From positions 9,971-73,970 of the forward strand of contig CBFHJH010000012.1 in NCBI GenBank assembly GCA_965656185.1: a stretch of DNA of 64,000 nt, in the 5' to 3' direction. Made by a program: the position numbers and the translations under genes. Positions 50,399 to 59,696 of the stretch are shown piece after piece. The notes under the pieces are model-generated. The model saw nothing but the letters and a program-made list of their open reading frames with translations, was not told the DNA's origin and did not search any database. This DNA is from Croceimicrobium sp965656185. Lineage in GTDB: Bacteria > Bacteroidota > Bacteroidia > Flavobacteriales > Schleiferiaceae. Position 1 is the stretch's first letter, and every line of letters starts with the position of its first letter.

Positions 50399-51675
50399 AC
50401 CCTTTTCCCCTTCTTGATTCTTAAGATCTGGAAAAAGCCAATTAAAAAGAACACCGACAAGGATAGGGCGCTAGCGCGCATGTCACCAGTTAGTTGGATC
50501 AAGTAGCCATAAATGAAAGTGCCAAAGATGATGGCTACCTTCTCGGTAACGTCGTAAAAACTGAAGAAACTCGCGGTAGATTCGGTTTTTGGCAAGAGCT
50601 TCGAATAGGTTGAGCGGCTAATAGCTTGAATTCCCCCCATTACCATACCTACTAAACCACCGATGGCATAGAATTTATACTCTACCCATGGGTCGGTCTT
50701 CGATAAAAAATAAGCTAAAACACAGATCAAGGTCCAAATAAGGATACTGATCTTTAAGCTTTGTAAATTGCCAAAACGAGAAGATAAAAAAGAAAAAAGA
50801 TGGGCGCCTCCAATTCCTACGAATTGAATGATCAAAATGGTGGCAATAAGCTTTCCGCTTTCCAAACCCAATTCCTGATCGCCAAATAAGCTTGCCAATA
50901 AGATTACCGTTTGTACTCCGATGCTGAAGAAGAAAAAACTATATAAGAACTTCCGTAAATTTCCGGCATCATTCAATTGCTTCGCCACCGCCCGCAATTC
51001 ACGAAAGCCACGCCAGATATAGCGATCCTCTTTCGGTTTACGTTGATGCACATTATTGGGCAATCGCCGAAAGGTGATCTGAGCAAACCCTATCCACCAC
51101 AGCCCTACTAAAAGAAAACTAAAACGAGTGGCAGCACCGGTATCGGCAAAGCCAAATTGCTCTGGCATACTTATCATAACTAGGTTTAGGATCAAAAGCA
51201 AAGAACTACCGATATAACCCAAGGAAAACCCCTTAGCACTCAAAGCATCCTGTTCTTCACTCTCCGCAATTTCCGGCAAAAAGGCATTATAAAAGACCAG
51301 TGAACCCCAAAAGCCTACGCTAGCGATCACACTCATACTTAAGCCATAATATACATTTGATGCATCAAAGAAGTAGAGTGACATACAGGCTAATGAGCCC
51401 ATCCACGCAAAGAACTGTAAAAAGCGTTTTTTACTGCCAGAATAGTCGGCAATACCCGACAAGAATGGCGACAATATAGCCACCAGAAAAAAGGAAAAAG
51501 CGAGCGAATAGCTGTACAAGCTGGCACTTTGCAACTCGAGCCCTAGAAAGGTGATTTGCGGCTCGGCTACTGCATTGTAGTAGATCGGAAAAACCGCCGT
51601 GCTGATTACTAGAGAATAAACTGAATTGGCCCAATCGTAAAAGGCCCAGGCATTTTTCACTCGCTTATCCGACAT
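50392..51675 (-). CDS. MFS transporter, UMF1/Atg22-like family
   Basis: A 427-residue protein with 12 membrane helices. It opens with VKNAWAFYDWANSVYSLVISTAVFPIYY, the signature of the UMF1 (Atg22-like) branch of the major facilitators, and carries LSPFLSGIADYSGSKKRFL as the MFS loop motif. The yeast relative exports amino acids from the vacuole. Its bacterial substrate is unknown. It is divergent from nrnA. Confidence 0.87.
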   Translation of the reverse strand: MSDKRVKNAWAFYDWANSVYSLVISTAVFPIYYNAVAEPQITFLGLELQSASLYSYSLAFSFFLVAILSPFLSGIADYSGSKKRFLQFFAWMGSLACMSLYFFDASNVYYGLSMSVIASVGFWGSLVFYNAFLPEIAESEEQDALSAKGFSLGYIGSSLLLILNLVMISMPEQFGFADTGAATRFSFLLVGLWWIGFAQITFRRLPNNVHQRKPKEDRYIWRGFRELRAVAKQLNDAGNLRKFLYSFFFFSIGVQTVILLASLFGDQELGLESGKLIATILIIQFVGIGGAHLFSFLSSRFGNLQSLKISILIWTLICVLAYFLSKTDPWVEYKFYAIGGLVGMVMGGIQAISRSTYSKLLPKTESTASFFSFYDVTEKVAIIFGTFIYGYLIQLTGDMRASALSLSVFFLIGFFQILRIKKGKRVY

Positions 51676-51712
51676 CTTGGCAAGATACTAAAAGAGACCC
51701 GATATCTACTGC

Positions 51713-51720
51713 TATATTTG
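51713..51720 (+). promoter_or_regulatory. -7 box placing the nrnA transcript start next to its ATG
   Basis: TATATTTG matches TAnnTTTG exactly and is followed by only four bases (TGCC) before the ATG at 51725. No -33 TTG is at the usual distance. The transcript would be leaderless or nearly so. Confidence 0.45.
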
Positions 51721-51724
51721 TGCC

Positions 51725-52756
51725 ATGCAAGAACTAAAAAGCCTCAGCGCAGAATTGAAAACTTTTCTGCAAAAGAAGCCTTCCATAATAATTACGAATC
51801 ACGTAAACCCCGATGGCGACGCCGTGGGCAGTGCAACCGCCCTTTATGGGGTATTGCATCAATTGGGCCATTCGGTCAAAATGATCATGCCTAATGATTA
51901 CGCCGCCAATCTAAAATGGATGGCCTATGCTACTGAAGTAATCTTCTTCAATGAGCAGCAAGCGGCAGCCGGCGAACTAATCGAATCGGCAGATCTACTC
52001 ATTCACCTCGATTACAATGACCCTAAACGTAGTGGTGCCATGGAAGATGTGATCAGAGGATCTAAGGCTAAAAAACTGATGATCGATCATCACCAGCAGC
52101 CTTCCGACTTCTGCGACTGGACTTACAGTGATACCAGCATGTCTAGCACTTGCGAAATGGTGTATCACTTTTTAATGGCTTGCGACTGGCACCAGCACCT
52201 AAATAAAGATTTATCCGAAGCACTTTATACCGGTATTGCTACCGATACTGGCAATTTCCGCTTCAGCAGCACCAGCCCCCTTACCCATCAAGTAGCGGCC
52301 GCCTTGCTCCAAAATGGAGTAGAAAGTCAGAAAGTGGCGAGCCGAGTTTATGATGCCAATAGTCTTAGTCGTTTTCAATTATTGGGGCGGGCCTTGAATG
52401 GCATGGAAGTTCACGCGGACCTACACACGGCGGTGATCAGCTTAAATCACGATGACTTGGAGGAATGCCACTATCAAAAGGGAGATACCGAAGGTTTTGT
52501 TAATTATGGCCTATCCCTCGAAGGAATCGAATTGGCGGTCTTTATGAAAGGTAGTGACGATAAGGTAAAATTGAGTTTTCGTAGCAAAACGAGCTTCGAC
52601 GTAAACCAATTTGCCCGCAAGCATTTCAATGGAGGCGGACATCGCAATGCGGCCGGTGGTATTAGCGATCTTAGTATTGCTGAACTTAAAAGAGCCCTAA
52701 TGGATTACCTAATATCCTATCAGAAAGAATTAAAAGCTTTAGCGGATGCGCATTAA
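51725..52756 (+). CDS. nrnA: DHH/DHHA1 phosphoesterase, bifunctional oligoribonuclease/PAP phosphatase
   Basis: A 343-residue protein with NHVNPDGDAVGSATAL, MIDHHQQPSDF (DHH motif), ATDTGNFRFSST and the DHHA1 motif FNGGGHRNAAGG. NrnA degrades short RNA oligomers to nucleotides and converts 3'-phosphoadenosine 5'-phosphate to AMP. In Flavobacteriia it typically precedes gldI, as here, where the two overlap by 11 bases. Confidence 0.93.
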   Translation: MQELKSLSAELKTFLQKKPSIIITNHVNPDGDAVGSATALYGVLHQLGHSVKMIMPNDYAANLKWMAYATEVIFFNEQQAAAGELIESADLLIHLDYNDPKRSGAMEDVIRGSKAKKLMIDHHQQPSDFCDWTYSDTSMSSTCEMVYHFLMACDWHQHLNKDLSEALYTGIATDTGNFRFSSTSPLTHQVAAALLQNGVESQKVASRVYDANSLSRFQLLGRALNGMEVHADLHTAVISLNHDDLEECHYQKGDTEGFVNYGLSLEGIELAVFMKGSDDKVKLSFRSKTSFDVNQFARKHFNGGGHRNAAGGISDLSIAELKRALMDYLISYQKELKALADAH

Positions 52757-53288
52757 CTTGATCCTTATTCTAAGCTTCGTTTTTGGAGCCTGTAATGGCC
52801 CGGAAGCGGAAACCAGCAAACCTTTAATAGACCAGCAAAAACCAGGGCGCACCCGTGAAAATAGCATTGAGGCCCACCGTGATTTCCTTAAGAAGGAAGT
52901 GGAGTCTATCAAAGAGTATATCGCCGACCGCGATTTGGATTTGAAACGTAATGGTACCGGTATTTTTTACCAGATCGATAGTCTAGGGCAAGGCCCACGA
53001 CCAAAAATGGGGGATGATGTTTCCTACACTTATCGCATCTCCTTGCTCAACGGCACCACTATCTATGAGTCTGCTCCCGGAGAAAGCGCCCAACTGCGAA
53101 TCGACCGCGAAGATGCGGAGATCGGCCTGCATGAATCGCTAAAGATGATGCGACTTGGCGACAAGGGTCTATTTATCTTACCTTCGCATCGCGCCTTTGG
53201 AGTGGCGGGCGACCAGAATAAAGTCCCTCCCTTTACCGCTTTGGTATATGAACTTGAAATCACAGATATTCAAAAAACAAAATCCTAA
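52746..53288 (+). CDS. gldI: Gliding-motility lipoprotein GldI (FKBP-type PPIase)
   Basis: A 180-residue lipoprotein (LSFVFGAC, Cys16). It has a helical region (ENSIEAHRDFLKKEVESIKEYI) and an FKBP domain in the C-terminal half (VSYTYRISLLNGTTIYES ... LHESLKMMRLGDKGLFILPSHRAFGVAGDQNKVPPFTALVYELEI). GldI is required for gliding in F. johnsoniae, probably by folding envelope components of the gliding/T9SS machinery. It is followed 3 bases later by the first cyclophilin-FKBP fusion. Confidence 0.88.
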   Translation: MRINLILILSFVFGACNGPEAETSKPLIDQQKPGRTRENSIEAHRDFLKKEVESIKEYIADRDLDLKRNGTGIFYQIDSLGQGPRPKMGDDVSYTYRISLLNGTTIYESAPGESAQLRIDREDAEIGLHESLKMMRLGDKGLFILPSHRAFGVAGDQNKVPPFTALVYELEITDIQKTKS

Positions 53289-53291
53289 AAA

Positions 53292-54395
53292 ATGAAGAAC
53301 TTTTGGATGACTGCCTTACTCGTAGGCGGACTACTCAGCAGTTGCAACTCGCAGAACGTAACTGTAAATGGTGAAAAGCTAGAACTTGAAGATGGTATTT
53401 ACGCCCATATCTCTACCAATCAAGGCGATATATTGATCGACTTAGCCGAGGAAGAAGCACCACTTACTGTTGCGAACTTCGTTGGACTAGCCGAAGGAAC
53501 CCACCCTCTAGCTTCAGCCGAATACCAAGGCAAACCTTTTTACGATGGTTTGATCTTTCACCGCGTGATCCCTAACTTCATGATCCAAGGTGGTGACCCT
53601 CAAGGAAACGGCATGGGTGGTCCTGGTTATAAATTCGAGAATGAGATCTCAGAAGAATTAAGTCATAAAAAAGGGGTGATCTCCATGGCTAACTCAGGAC
53701 CTAACACCAATGGTTCTCAGTTCTTTATTACCGTGGCCGAAACACCACACCTCGATGGCTCTTACAATATCTTCGGTTCGGTGGTAGCTGGTCAGGAAGT
53801 AGCTGATGCCATCTCGCAAATGGCACGTAACCGCCAGGATAAGCCCAATGAAGATGTAGTCATGAATAAAGTGACCATCATCCGTAAGGGTAGTGATATG
53901 AAGGACTACGATGCGGCTGAGGCCTTCCAAGCAGCCAAAGAAGGCATTGCTAAAGCGAAAGAAGAGAAACAAGCCGCCATGCGCCGTCAGATCAAAGAAG
54001 CGACCGAAGGTTTTGATAGTACCTCTACCGGCATGTATTACAAGGTATTGGAAGAAGGCGATGGCCCCAAACCAACTGAAGATCAAACCGTATTGATGAA
54101 TTACAGTGGTTACCTGATCGACGGTACCCTATTCGATTCAAGCATCGAAGAGGTGGCCCGTGAGAATGGTAAATTCAACGCCGGCCGCAAATACGAGCCA
54201 TTCCCAGTACAAGCTAGTCGCAATGCTCCTGTGATCCTAGGCTGGCGCGAGGCTTTAACCATGATGAACGTGGGTGACAAGTACAAATTGGTAATCCCTC
54301 CACACTTGGGTTACGGTAACCGCGGTGCCGGAAATGTAATCCCACCAAACGCTTGGTTGATCTTCGAAATCGAAATGTTATCTATTCAAGAATAA
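53292..54395 (+). CDS. Cyclophilin-FKBP fusion peptidyl-prolyl isomerase, lipoprotein form
   Basis: A 367-residue protein with a lipoprotein signal (Cys18, LLSSC). A cyclophilin domain (about 38-200) has FHRVIPNFMIQGGDPQGNGMGGPG, GVISMANSGPNTNGSQFFIT and HLDGSYNIFG. A charged helical linker (about 210-245) joins it to an FKBP domain (about 265-367; VILGWREALTMMNVGDKYKLVIPPHLGYGNRGAGNVIPPNAWLIF). Such two-family PPIases are known as dual-family immunophilins. The signal places it in the envelope beside GldI. Confidence 0.9.
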   Translation: MKNFWMTALLVGGLLSSCNSQNVTVNGEKLELEDGIYAHISTNQGDILIDLAEEEAPLTVANFVGLAEGTHPLASAEYQGKPFYDGLIFHRVIPNFMIQGGDPQGNGMGGPGYKFENEISEELSHKKGVISMANSGPNTNGSQFFITVAETPHLDGSYNIFGSVVAGQEVADAISQMARNRQDKPNEDVVMNKVTIIRKGSDMKDYDAAEAFQAAKEGIAKAKEEKQAAMRRQIKEATEGFDSTSTGMYYKVLEEGDGPKPTEDQTVLMNYSGYLIDGTLFDSSIEEVARENGKFNAGRKYEPFPVQASRNAPVILGWREALTMMNVGDKYKLVIPPHLGYGNRGAGNVIPPNAWLIFEIEMLSIQE

Positions 54396-54399
54396 GAAA

Positions 54400-55332
54400 A
54401 TGCAGGAAGGTATTTATGCCAAATTCACCACGCCTCGTGGTGCGATAACCGCTCGTTTAGAGCATGAGAAAACTCCACTAACCGTGGCTAATTTCGTGGG
54501 TCTGGCCGAAGGTAAGATCAAAAATACCGCCAAGGCAAGCGAAGAACCTTACTACGATGGCCTTAAGTTCCACCGCGTTATTGCCGATTTTATGATTCAA
54601 GGTGGCGATCCCACCGGCAGCGGTGCCGGCGGACCAGGTTATAAATTTCCGGATGAGATCCATCCTGATCTTAGCCACGATGGCAAAGGCATTCTTTCCA
54701 TGGCTAATGCCGGACCGGGAACAAATGGCTCCCAATTTTTTATTACCCACAACGAAACGCCTTGGCTCGACGGAAAACACACTGTTTTTGGAAAAGTAGT
54801 GGAAGGCCATGATGTGGTAGATCAAATTCAGCAAGGCGACACCATGGACAAGGTAGAGATTCTCCGTGAAGGAGAAGCTGCCCAAGCGTGGGATGCGGCT
54901 CAAGTCTTTGCCGATATGATGGCCAAGCAAGATGAAATAGAAGCGGCGAACCGCAAAGCCGAGGAAGAAAAAATGGCGAAGCTTACAGAGGGATACGAAA
55001 AATCCGATAGCGGTATTTTCTATAAGATCCATAGCGAAGGTGAAGGCCCAAAACCACAAAAAGGTCAGACCGTTGCCGTGCATTATCAGGGTAAATTAAC
55101 CGATGGAATGCTTTTCGACGACTCCCGTCAACGTGGAGAGCCCATAAGCTTTCCGATTGGTGTTGGTCGAGTGATCCCAGGTTGGGACCATGGTATCGGC
55201 ATGCTTAATGTAGGCTCAAAGGCTAGCTTGATCATCCCACCGGATATGGCTTATGGTGCCGCCGGAGCGGGAGGTGTCATTCCCCCCAACGCTTGGTTGA
55301 TCTTTGAAGTAGAATTAATTAGCGCTCAATAA
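54400..55332 (+). CDS. Cyclophilin-FKBP fusion peptidyl-prolyl isomerase, cytoplasmic form
   Basis: A 310-residue paralogue of the preceding gene, with the same order: cyclophilin (about 1-165; FHRVIADFMIQGGDPTGSGAGGPG), linker (about 170-205) and FKBP (about 215-310; VAVHYQGKLTDGMLFDDSRQRGEPISFPIG). It starts directly with the domain and has no signal or lipobox, so it should be cytoplasmic. The two genes look like a tandem duplication followed by a change of compartment. A terminator follows. Confidence 0.9.
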   Translation: MQEGIYAKFTTPRGAITARLEHEKTPLTVANFVGLAEGKIKNTAKASEEPYYDGLKFHRVIADFMIQGGDPTGSGAGGPGYKFPDEIHPDLSHDGKGILSMANAGPGTNGSQFFITHNETPWLDGKHTVFGKVVEGHDVVDQIQQGDTMDKVEILREGEAAQAWDAAQVFADMMAKQDEIEAANRKAEEEKMAKLTEGYEKSDSGIFYKIHSEGEGPKPQKGQTVAVHYQGKLTDGMLFDDSRQRGEPISFPIGVGRVIPGWDHGIGMLNVGSKASLIIPPDMAYGAAGAGGVIPPNAWLIFEVELISAQ

Positions 55333-55333
55333 T

Positions 55334-55360
55334 AAAAACCGGCTTAGGCCGGTTTTTTTA
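55334..55360 (+). terminator. Terminator after the PPIase operon
   Basis: The stem AAAAACCGGC (55334-55343) pairs with GCCGGTTTTT (55348-55357) around TTAG, followed by further Ts. It closes the nrnA-gldI-PPIase-PPIase unit, although the next gene starts only 4 bases later. Confidence 0.8.
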
Positions 55361-55363
55361 TAC

Positions 55364-57280
55364 ATGGAATTGCGAATAATCATCTTAGGTCTGCTCTGTC
55401 TCGGCCTCAAGGCGCAGAGTAACTGGCTGCCAGTTAGCGACCAGCAAGTCATTGCTTTAAATGGCTATTATCAAGGTGGGCTTTTTGATGAAGGCATTCG
55501 CCTGATACGATCACCAGAAAATGTACGGCTCCCAGCCCGCCGAATTTTCCAAGCCAGTAGTCAATCTCTCTATCAGCCCCAAGAGTTTCTTGTCAACTTA
55601 AATGGACTTTGTCAGCTAGACTCTTTAGCCATCTTCGATGCCGAAGGAAAAGATTCCCTAGAAATTTGGACCGGTGACCCCAATAATTGGCAGATTCTTG
55701 CTAAAATAAAAACCGATCGTTATCAAAGCTGGCGCAGCATTCCCTTGCAAGAAAAGAGCGCCTTTTTGCGCCTGCGTTTTCATAGCGAACAAGCCGCTAT
55801 CGGCGAGATCCTTATTTATGGAAAGGCTGCCCCAAAAACCAAGAGCCAGCATCGGCAAGCCGAAACCAGCACAAAAACTTTAGGCGAGTTTATTGGAATC
55901 AACGCCTTCGTAGATGATCCGGTAGATCAGTTATCCGATTGTGCCAGCTACCTCCGTGAATACCACAATTGGACTTGGCACTATCAAGAAAACCTCTCCT
56001 ATACCGAAGGGCGATTGGCTGGTCTTAGTTTTGCTCCCAGCCCTTCCGGACCTTGGAACTTCGATGCCTTTTACGAAGATGCCCAAAGCGCCGGAATGCA
56101 AATTATCGCTTGCCTTCAAGGGAATGCCAATTGGCTGGGGATCGATTTTGAAGCCCGCCCGGCCCTAAACGATAAAAACCCACGCTTACCAGAGTCCTAT
56201 CGGGAGCACAGTCGGTTTTGCTTTCAATATGCTGCGCGCTACGGCAGTAAACAAATTTCTAGCGAGCGCTTGCATTTGGCGAAAGGTCAGCCGGTGAGAA
56301 GCGGCTTAAACTACCTCACTGCGATAGAAAACTGGAATGAACCCGATAAATGGTGGCGTACTAAGGAAGCATATTTTGGTGCCTTTGAGTTTGCTGCCAT
56401 GCTCAGCGCCGATTACGATGGACATGCGGGACAAATGGGGGCAGATTATGGCGTTAAACAAGCGGACCCCGATCTAGAATTCATCATGGGAGGCTTGGCT
56501 CGTATGGATACAAATTACCTCGAAGCGATTCGAATTTGGTCTAAATACCAACGTCCTAAGGGTGACTTTCCTGCAGACGCGATAAATTTTCATCATTACA
56601 GTAATGATGCCGGCGGACAAGCCAATAAGATCCAACATGCTATTAGTCCCGAAGAGGATAAACTCTATCAACGCCTCAGAGATATAGTGCGCTTTCGGGA
56701 TCGCAAACTAGCCCAACAAAAGATCTACCTCACAGAATTTGGTTACGATAGTAATCTTAAATCTGTACAGGCAGCACCGGCCGCAGACAGCTTGCAATCT
56801 CTCCAAAGGCAAGCCAACCTTATCGTGCGAAGTTTTATACTAGCCCATGCCTCGGGAATCGATGGCGCTTTTTTATACATGTTCCGAGATGTAAATACCG
56901 CTAATCCGCAAATGTTTCAGAGCAGTGGACTGAGCAGGGAGAAGTGGAATCAAGATAAACTGAAGCCCGCATTTTTCAAACTACGCAGCTTAAAACGACT
57001 GTTGGGCGACTATCGATTTGTAAAGGAAATTCCTAGCAAATTTGTCCCTGGCATTTATGTATTCCTTTATCGTGCAAATAATGGACGGGAACGCTATGTC
57101 CTTTGGAATGCCAATCTGGGCCGCACTTATTCCCCCACTCAACTGCACTTTAGCTCATCAAGCAGTGGCCGGGTCTATCGATTAAAAAGCGATGAAGGAC
57201 CCATTACTTATACCATTTGGCAGGCGGGCCAAGAATTGGCCATCGATCAATCCCCGCTGGTCCTGGAGTTCGATCAATAA
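55364..57280 (+). CDS. Secreted glycoside-hydrolase-like protein
   Basis: A 638-residue protein with a signal peptide (1-18). The N-terminal region (about 20-160) looks like a carbohydrate-binding module. The central domain resembles a clan GH-A TIM barrel, with GEFIGINAFVDDPVDQL at the start. A candidate acid/base Glu326 lies in IENWNEPDKW and a nucleophile-like Glu458 in YLTEFGYDSN. A short beta domain ends the protein. It probably cleaves a polysaccharide outside the cell; the family (GH39-like or GH5-like) is uncertain. Its end overlaps the convergent receptor gene by 7 bases. Confidence 0.65.
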   Translation: MELRIIILGLLCLGLKAQSNWLPVSDQQVIALNGYYQGGLFDEGIRLIRSPENVRLPARRIFQASSQSLYQPQEFLVNLNGLCQLDSLAIFDAEGKDSLEIWTGDPNNWQILAKIKTDRYQSWRSIPLQEKSAFLRLRFHSEQAAIGEILIYGKAAPKTKSQHRQAETSTKTLGEFIGINAFVDDPVDQLSDCASYLREYHNWTWHYQENLSYTEGRLAGLSFAPSPSGPWNFDAFYEDAQSAGMQIIACLQGNANWLGIDFEARPALNDKNPRLPESYREHSRFCFQYAARYGSKQISSERLHLAKGQPVRSGLNYLTAIENWNEPDKWWRTKEAYFGAFEFAAMLSADYDGHAGQMGADYGVKQADPDLEFIMGGLARMDTNYLEAIRIWSKYQRPKGDFPADAINFHHYSNDAGGQANKIQHAISPEEDKLYQRLRDIVRFRDRKLAQQKIYLTEFGYDSNLKSVQAAPAADSLQSLQRQANLIVRSFILAHASGIDGAFLYMFRDVNTANPQMFQSSGLSREKWNQDKLKPAFFKLRSLKRLLGDYRFVKEIPSKFVPGIYVFLYRANNGRERYVLWNANLGRTYSPTQLHFSSSSSGRVYRLKSDEGPITYTIWQAGQELAIDQSPLVLEFDQ

Positions 57281-59673
57281 TTACCGCCGTCAAATTCTCC
57301 TCCCGAGGGACGACTTGGCTTTTTGCGCTGATTAAGTCGGTAGTTGAAATTAATGGTAAACTGTCTTTGTCGCCATTGGAATGTGCCGTAGGTATCGAAG
57401 GTTCCTCCGCCAGCAATATCGCCGAATTGATAATAACGACGAATGCGGTTATTGAATAAGTCACGTACCGAGAAGGTAATGGTCCCTTTGCCTTTTAAAA
57501 TATCCTTACTCCAGCCAATGTCTAGGGTATAGATACCCAAGCGACGACCTTGAGGAGTTGTTTCTGCCCCCCGCATTCGGAAACTTACCTGCAGATCGGA
57601 TTTCCAGAACTTAAAGCGATTTACTAAGCGACCATTACTACTGTAATTATCCGCACCAAAGCTCTGCCCTTCATACTCCCCCGCGGTAATTGCTCTAAAC
57701 AAATTCAAATTGGCATTTACATCGTACCAATCAGCAAACTTATACTGGAAATTAAACTCGAAACCATAGGCATCTTGTACCGCTAAATTTACCGGGAAGA
57801 ATCGGGTAAATTCTTCTCCATTTCTTTCTTCTACCACCGTTATTCGCTCGATCACGCCTGTACGATGTCGGTAGTAAATACCACTGTATAAACTACCCCT
57901 TTCAAAGTAGCGCACGTATCCGGCCTCATAGCTTGAGGTGAATTCCGGGTTTACATTAGGGTTACCACTGTAAAAATTACGATTATCACTGAAACCAAAG
58001 AATGGCGCAAGGGTGCGAAACCCTGGTCGACTAATGCGTCGACTAAAACTTAGTTGCAAATCACTCAGTGGACTGAAACTATAGGTGTAGAAGGCACTTG
58101 GAAATAAATTGGCATAAGTCCTTCGATTAATACTGTCGAAATCCCCTACTTCTGTGGTCAAATCGGTAAGCTCAGCCCGCAATCCCAACTGAAAGGTCGT
58201 ATTTTCTCCCCAAGCGCCATTATAAATACCATAAGCCGCATAAACATTTTCTTGGAAGAGGAAACTATTATTGAACTCTGGGTCTGGAATATAAGAACCA
58301 TCCGAAGCTTGTTCGTCTAAAGAATAATCGTTTTCGATCTCTCGTAAGGTAACCCGGCTGCCCATTTCATAGGAGCGTTTATCATCGATCGGGCGCACGT
58401 AATCGGTTTGCACTAAGGTGCTTCGCTGATACTCCAAATTCGCCACCCGCTGAATGAATTCGTCTGATATGCCATTGGTGTCTTGTGTGATTATCGAATT
58501 CTCGCGATCATCTTCCATGGAGTAGCGTAGGTCTGCGGTCCACTTATGATCATCATCATCGCCAAAGGTCTTTTGCCAACTGATATTACCTTCTACGGTT
58601 CCCTCCGTTTCAGTCTCATCATCAAAGCGGTTCACTACTCGCTGCTGGACACCGTTAGCATCAAGGTCTCGGTAATTTAGCTCCACATAGTTGCGATCTA
58701 AGCTGGGGCGAAAAAGAAATGAACCGGTAAGGATTTGATCATCGGCTAAATCATAATCAGCCCCAAAACGCAAGGTGGCATCCCTTCCCCCGCGATTCTG
58801 ATAACGATCGCGAATGAATGAATAGGATGTATCGGGTAAATCAAAACGTTGATTAGAAGAGCCTCCACCAGGAGAACGGCGGTACTGAAAACTTAAATTA
58901 GTGAAGAAATTTAATCGGTTGCGACGGTAATTCATAGTGGCCCCGGCTCCAAATAAGTTTGGATATCCTCCACTCAGATCGAAGCTACCGTTGAAGCCCT
59001 TTTGGTCCTGTTTCTTCAAGACAATATTTATTATACCGGCTTCTCCTTCTGCATCATACCGTGCTGAAGGATTGGTGATAACTTCAATTTTTTCGATGGT
59101 ATTTCCTTGCAAGGAGCGCAGTGCTGCTGCGGGGTCTGTTCCAATCAGCCCAGAAGGCTTTCCATTCACTAAGATCCGTACATTATTAGACCCCCTCAGG
59201 CTAACATTACCTTCCACATCTACCGCCACCGAAGGAAGGTTATTGAGAATTTCAGAAGCATTACTACCTACCGAGGCAAGATCTTTGGCTACATTAAAAA
59301 CCCGTTTATCCTGCTCAAATTCCATCATCCGCGCTTCCGCCGTAACCGATACCTCTTCCAATATGGCCTCACCTCCTTTTTGCAGAGTGAGCCTACCCAG
59401 GTTTAAAGCACCACTTTCGGGAACAGAAACTTTCATGGTATCGGCTTGATAGCCTACAAAAGATAAAATTAACTGATAATCTCCCGGAGCTAAGTTTAAG
59501 GCAAAGCTTCCGTCCATGTCGGCCGCCATGCCGTCCACCATCGCGCCATCTTGATAGGCCACTACATTGGCCATCGGCAAGGTCTCCCCTGCGGCGTCTA
59601 CCAGGGTACCACTGACCTGTGCCTGAATGAATAATGGGAAAATGAATAAGAAAGAGAGTAGTCCTTTTCTCAT
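57274..59673 (-). CDS. TonB-dependent receptor-like outer-membrane protein with carboxypeptidase-regulatory-like domain
   Basis: A 799-residue protein with a signal peptide. An N-terminal carboxypeptidase-regulatory-like domain (about 20-100; GTLVDAAGETLPMANVVAY) is followed by a plug-like region (about 120-220; LNNLPSVAVDVEGNVSLRGSNNVRILVNGKPSG). The rest is a long 'outer membrane beta-barrel family' domain. It lacks the classical TonB box of a nutrient receptor, as usual in this subgroup. It may import a glycan or peptide, and the convergent hydrolase gene hints at carbohydrate, but no SusD partner is present. Confidence 0.85.
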   Translation of the reverse strand: MRKGLLSFLFIFPLFIQAQVSGTLVDAAGETLPMANVVAYQDGAMVDGMAADMDGSFALNLAPGDYQLILSFVGYQADTMKVSVPESGALNLGRLTLQKGGEAILEEVSVTAEARMMEFEQDKRVFNVAKDLASVGSNASEILNNLPSVAVDVEGNVSLRGSNNVRILVNGKPSGLIGTDPAAALRSLQGNTIEKIEVITNPSARYDAEGEAGIINIVLKKQDQKGFNGSFDLSGGYPNLFGAGATMNYRRNRLNFFTNLSFQYRRSPGGGSSNQRFDLPDTSYSFIRDRYQNRGGRDATLRFGADYDLADDQILTGSFLFRPSLDRNYVELNYRDLDANGVQQRVVNRFDDETETEGTVEGNISWQKTFGDDDDHKWTADLRYSMEDDRENSIITQDTNGISDEFIQRVANLEYQRSTLVQTDYVRPIDDKRSYEMGSRVTLREIENDYSLDEQASDGSYIPDPEFNNSFLFQENVYAAYGIYNGAWGENTTFQLGLRAELTDLTTEVGDFDSINRRTYANLFPSAFYTYSFSPLSDLQLSFSRRISRPGFRTLAPFFGFSDNRNFYSGNPNVNPEFTSSYEAGYVRYFERGSLYSGIYYRHRTGVIERITVVEERNGEEFTRFFPVNLAVQDAYGFEFNFQYKFADWYDVNANLNLFRAITAGEYEGQSFGADNYSSNGRLVNRFKFWKSDLQVSFRMRGAETTPQGRRLGIYTLDIGWSKDILKGKGTITFSVRDLFNNRIRRYYQFGDIAGGGTFDTYGTFQWRQRQFTINFNYRLNQRKKPSRPSGGEFDGGNY

Positions 59674-59696
59674 AATTAATGTTGTAACGCTATAAC

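Noticed and set aside
54478..55083. A 201-codon open frame antisense to the second cyclophilin-FKBP gene
   Set aside because: It lies wholly inside a well-supported gene, has no recognisable domain or start signal, and is explained by the codon pattern of the opposite strand.
58937..59449. A 170-codon open frame antisense to the TonB-type receptor
   Set aside because: Low-complexity, serine-rich translation inside a confident gene, with no independent support.
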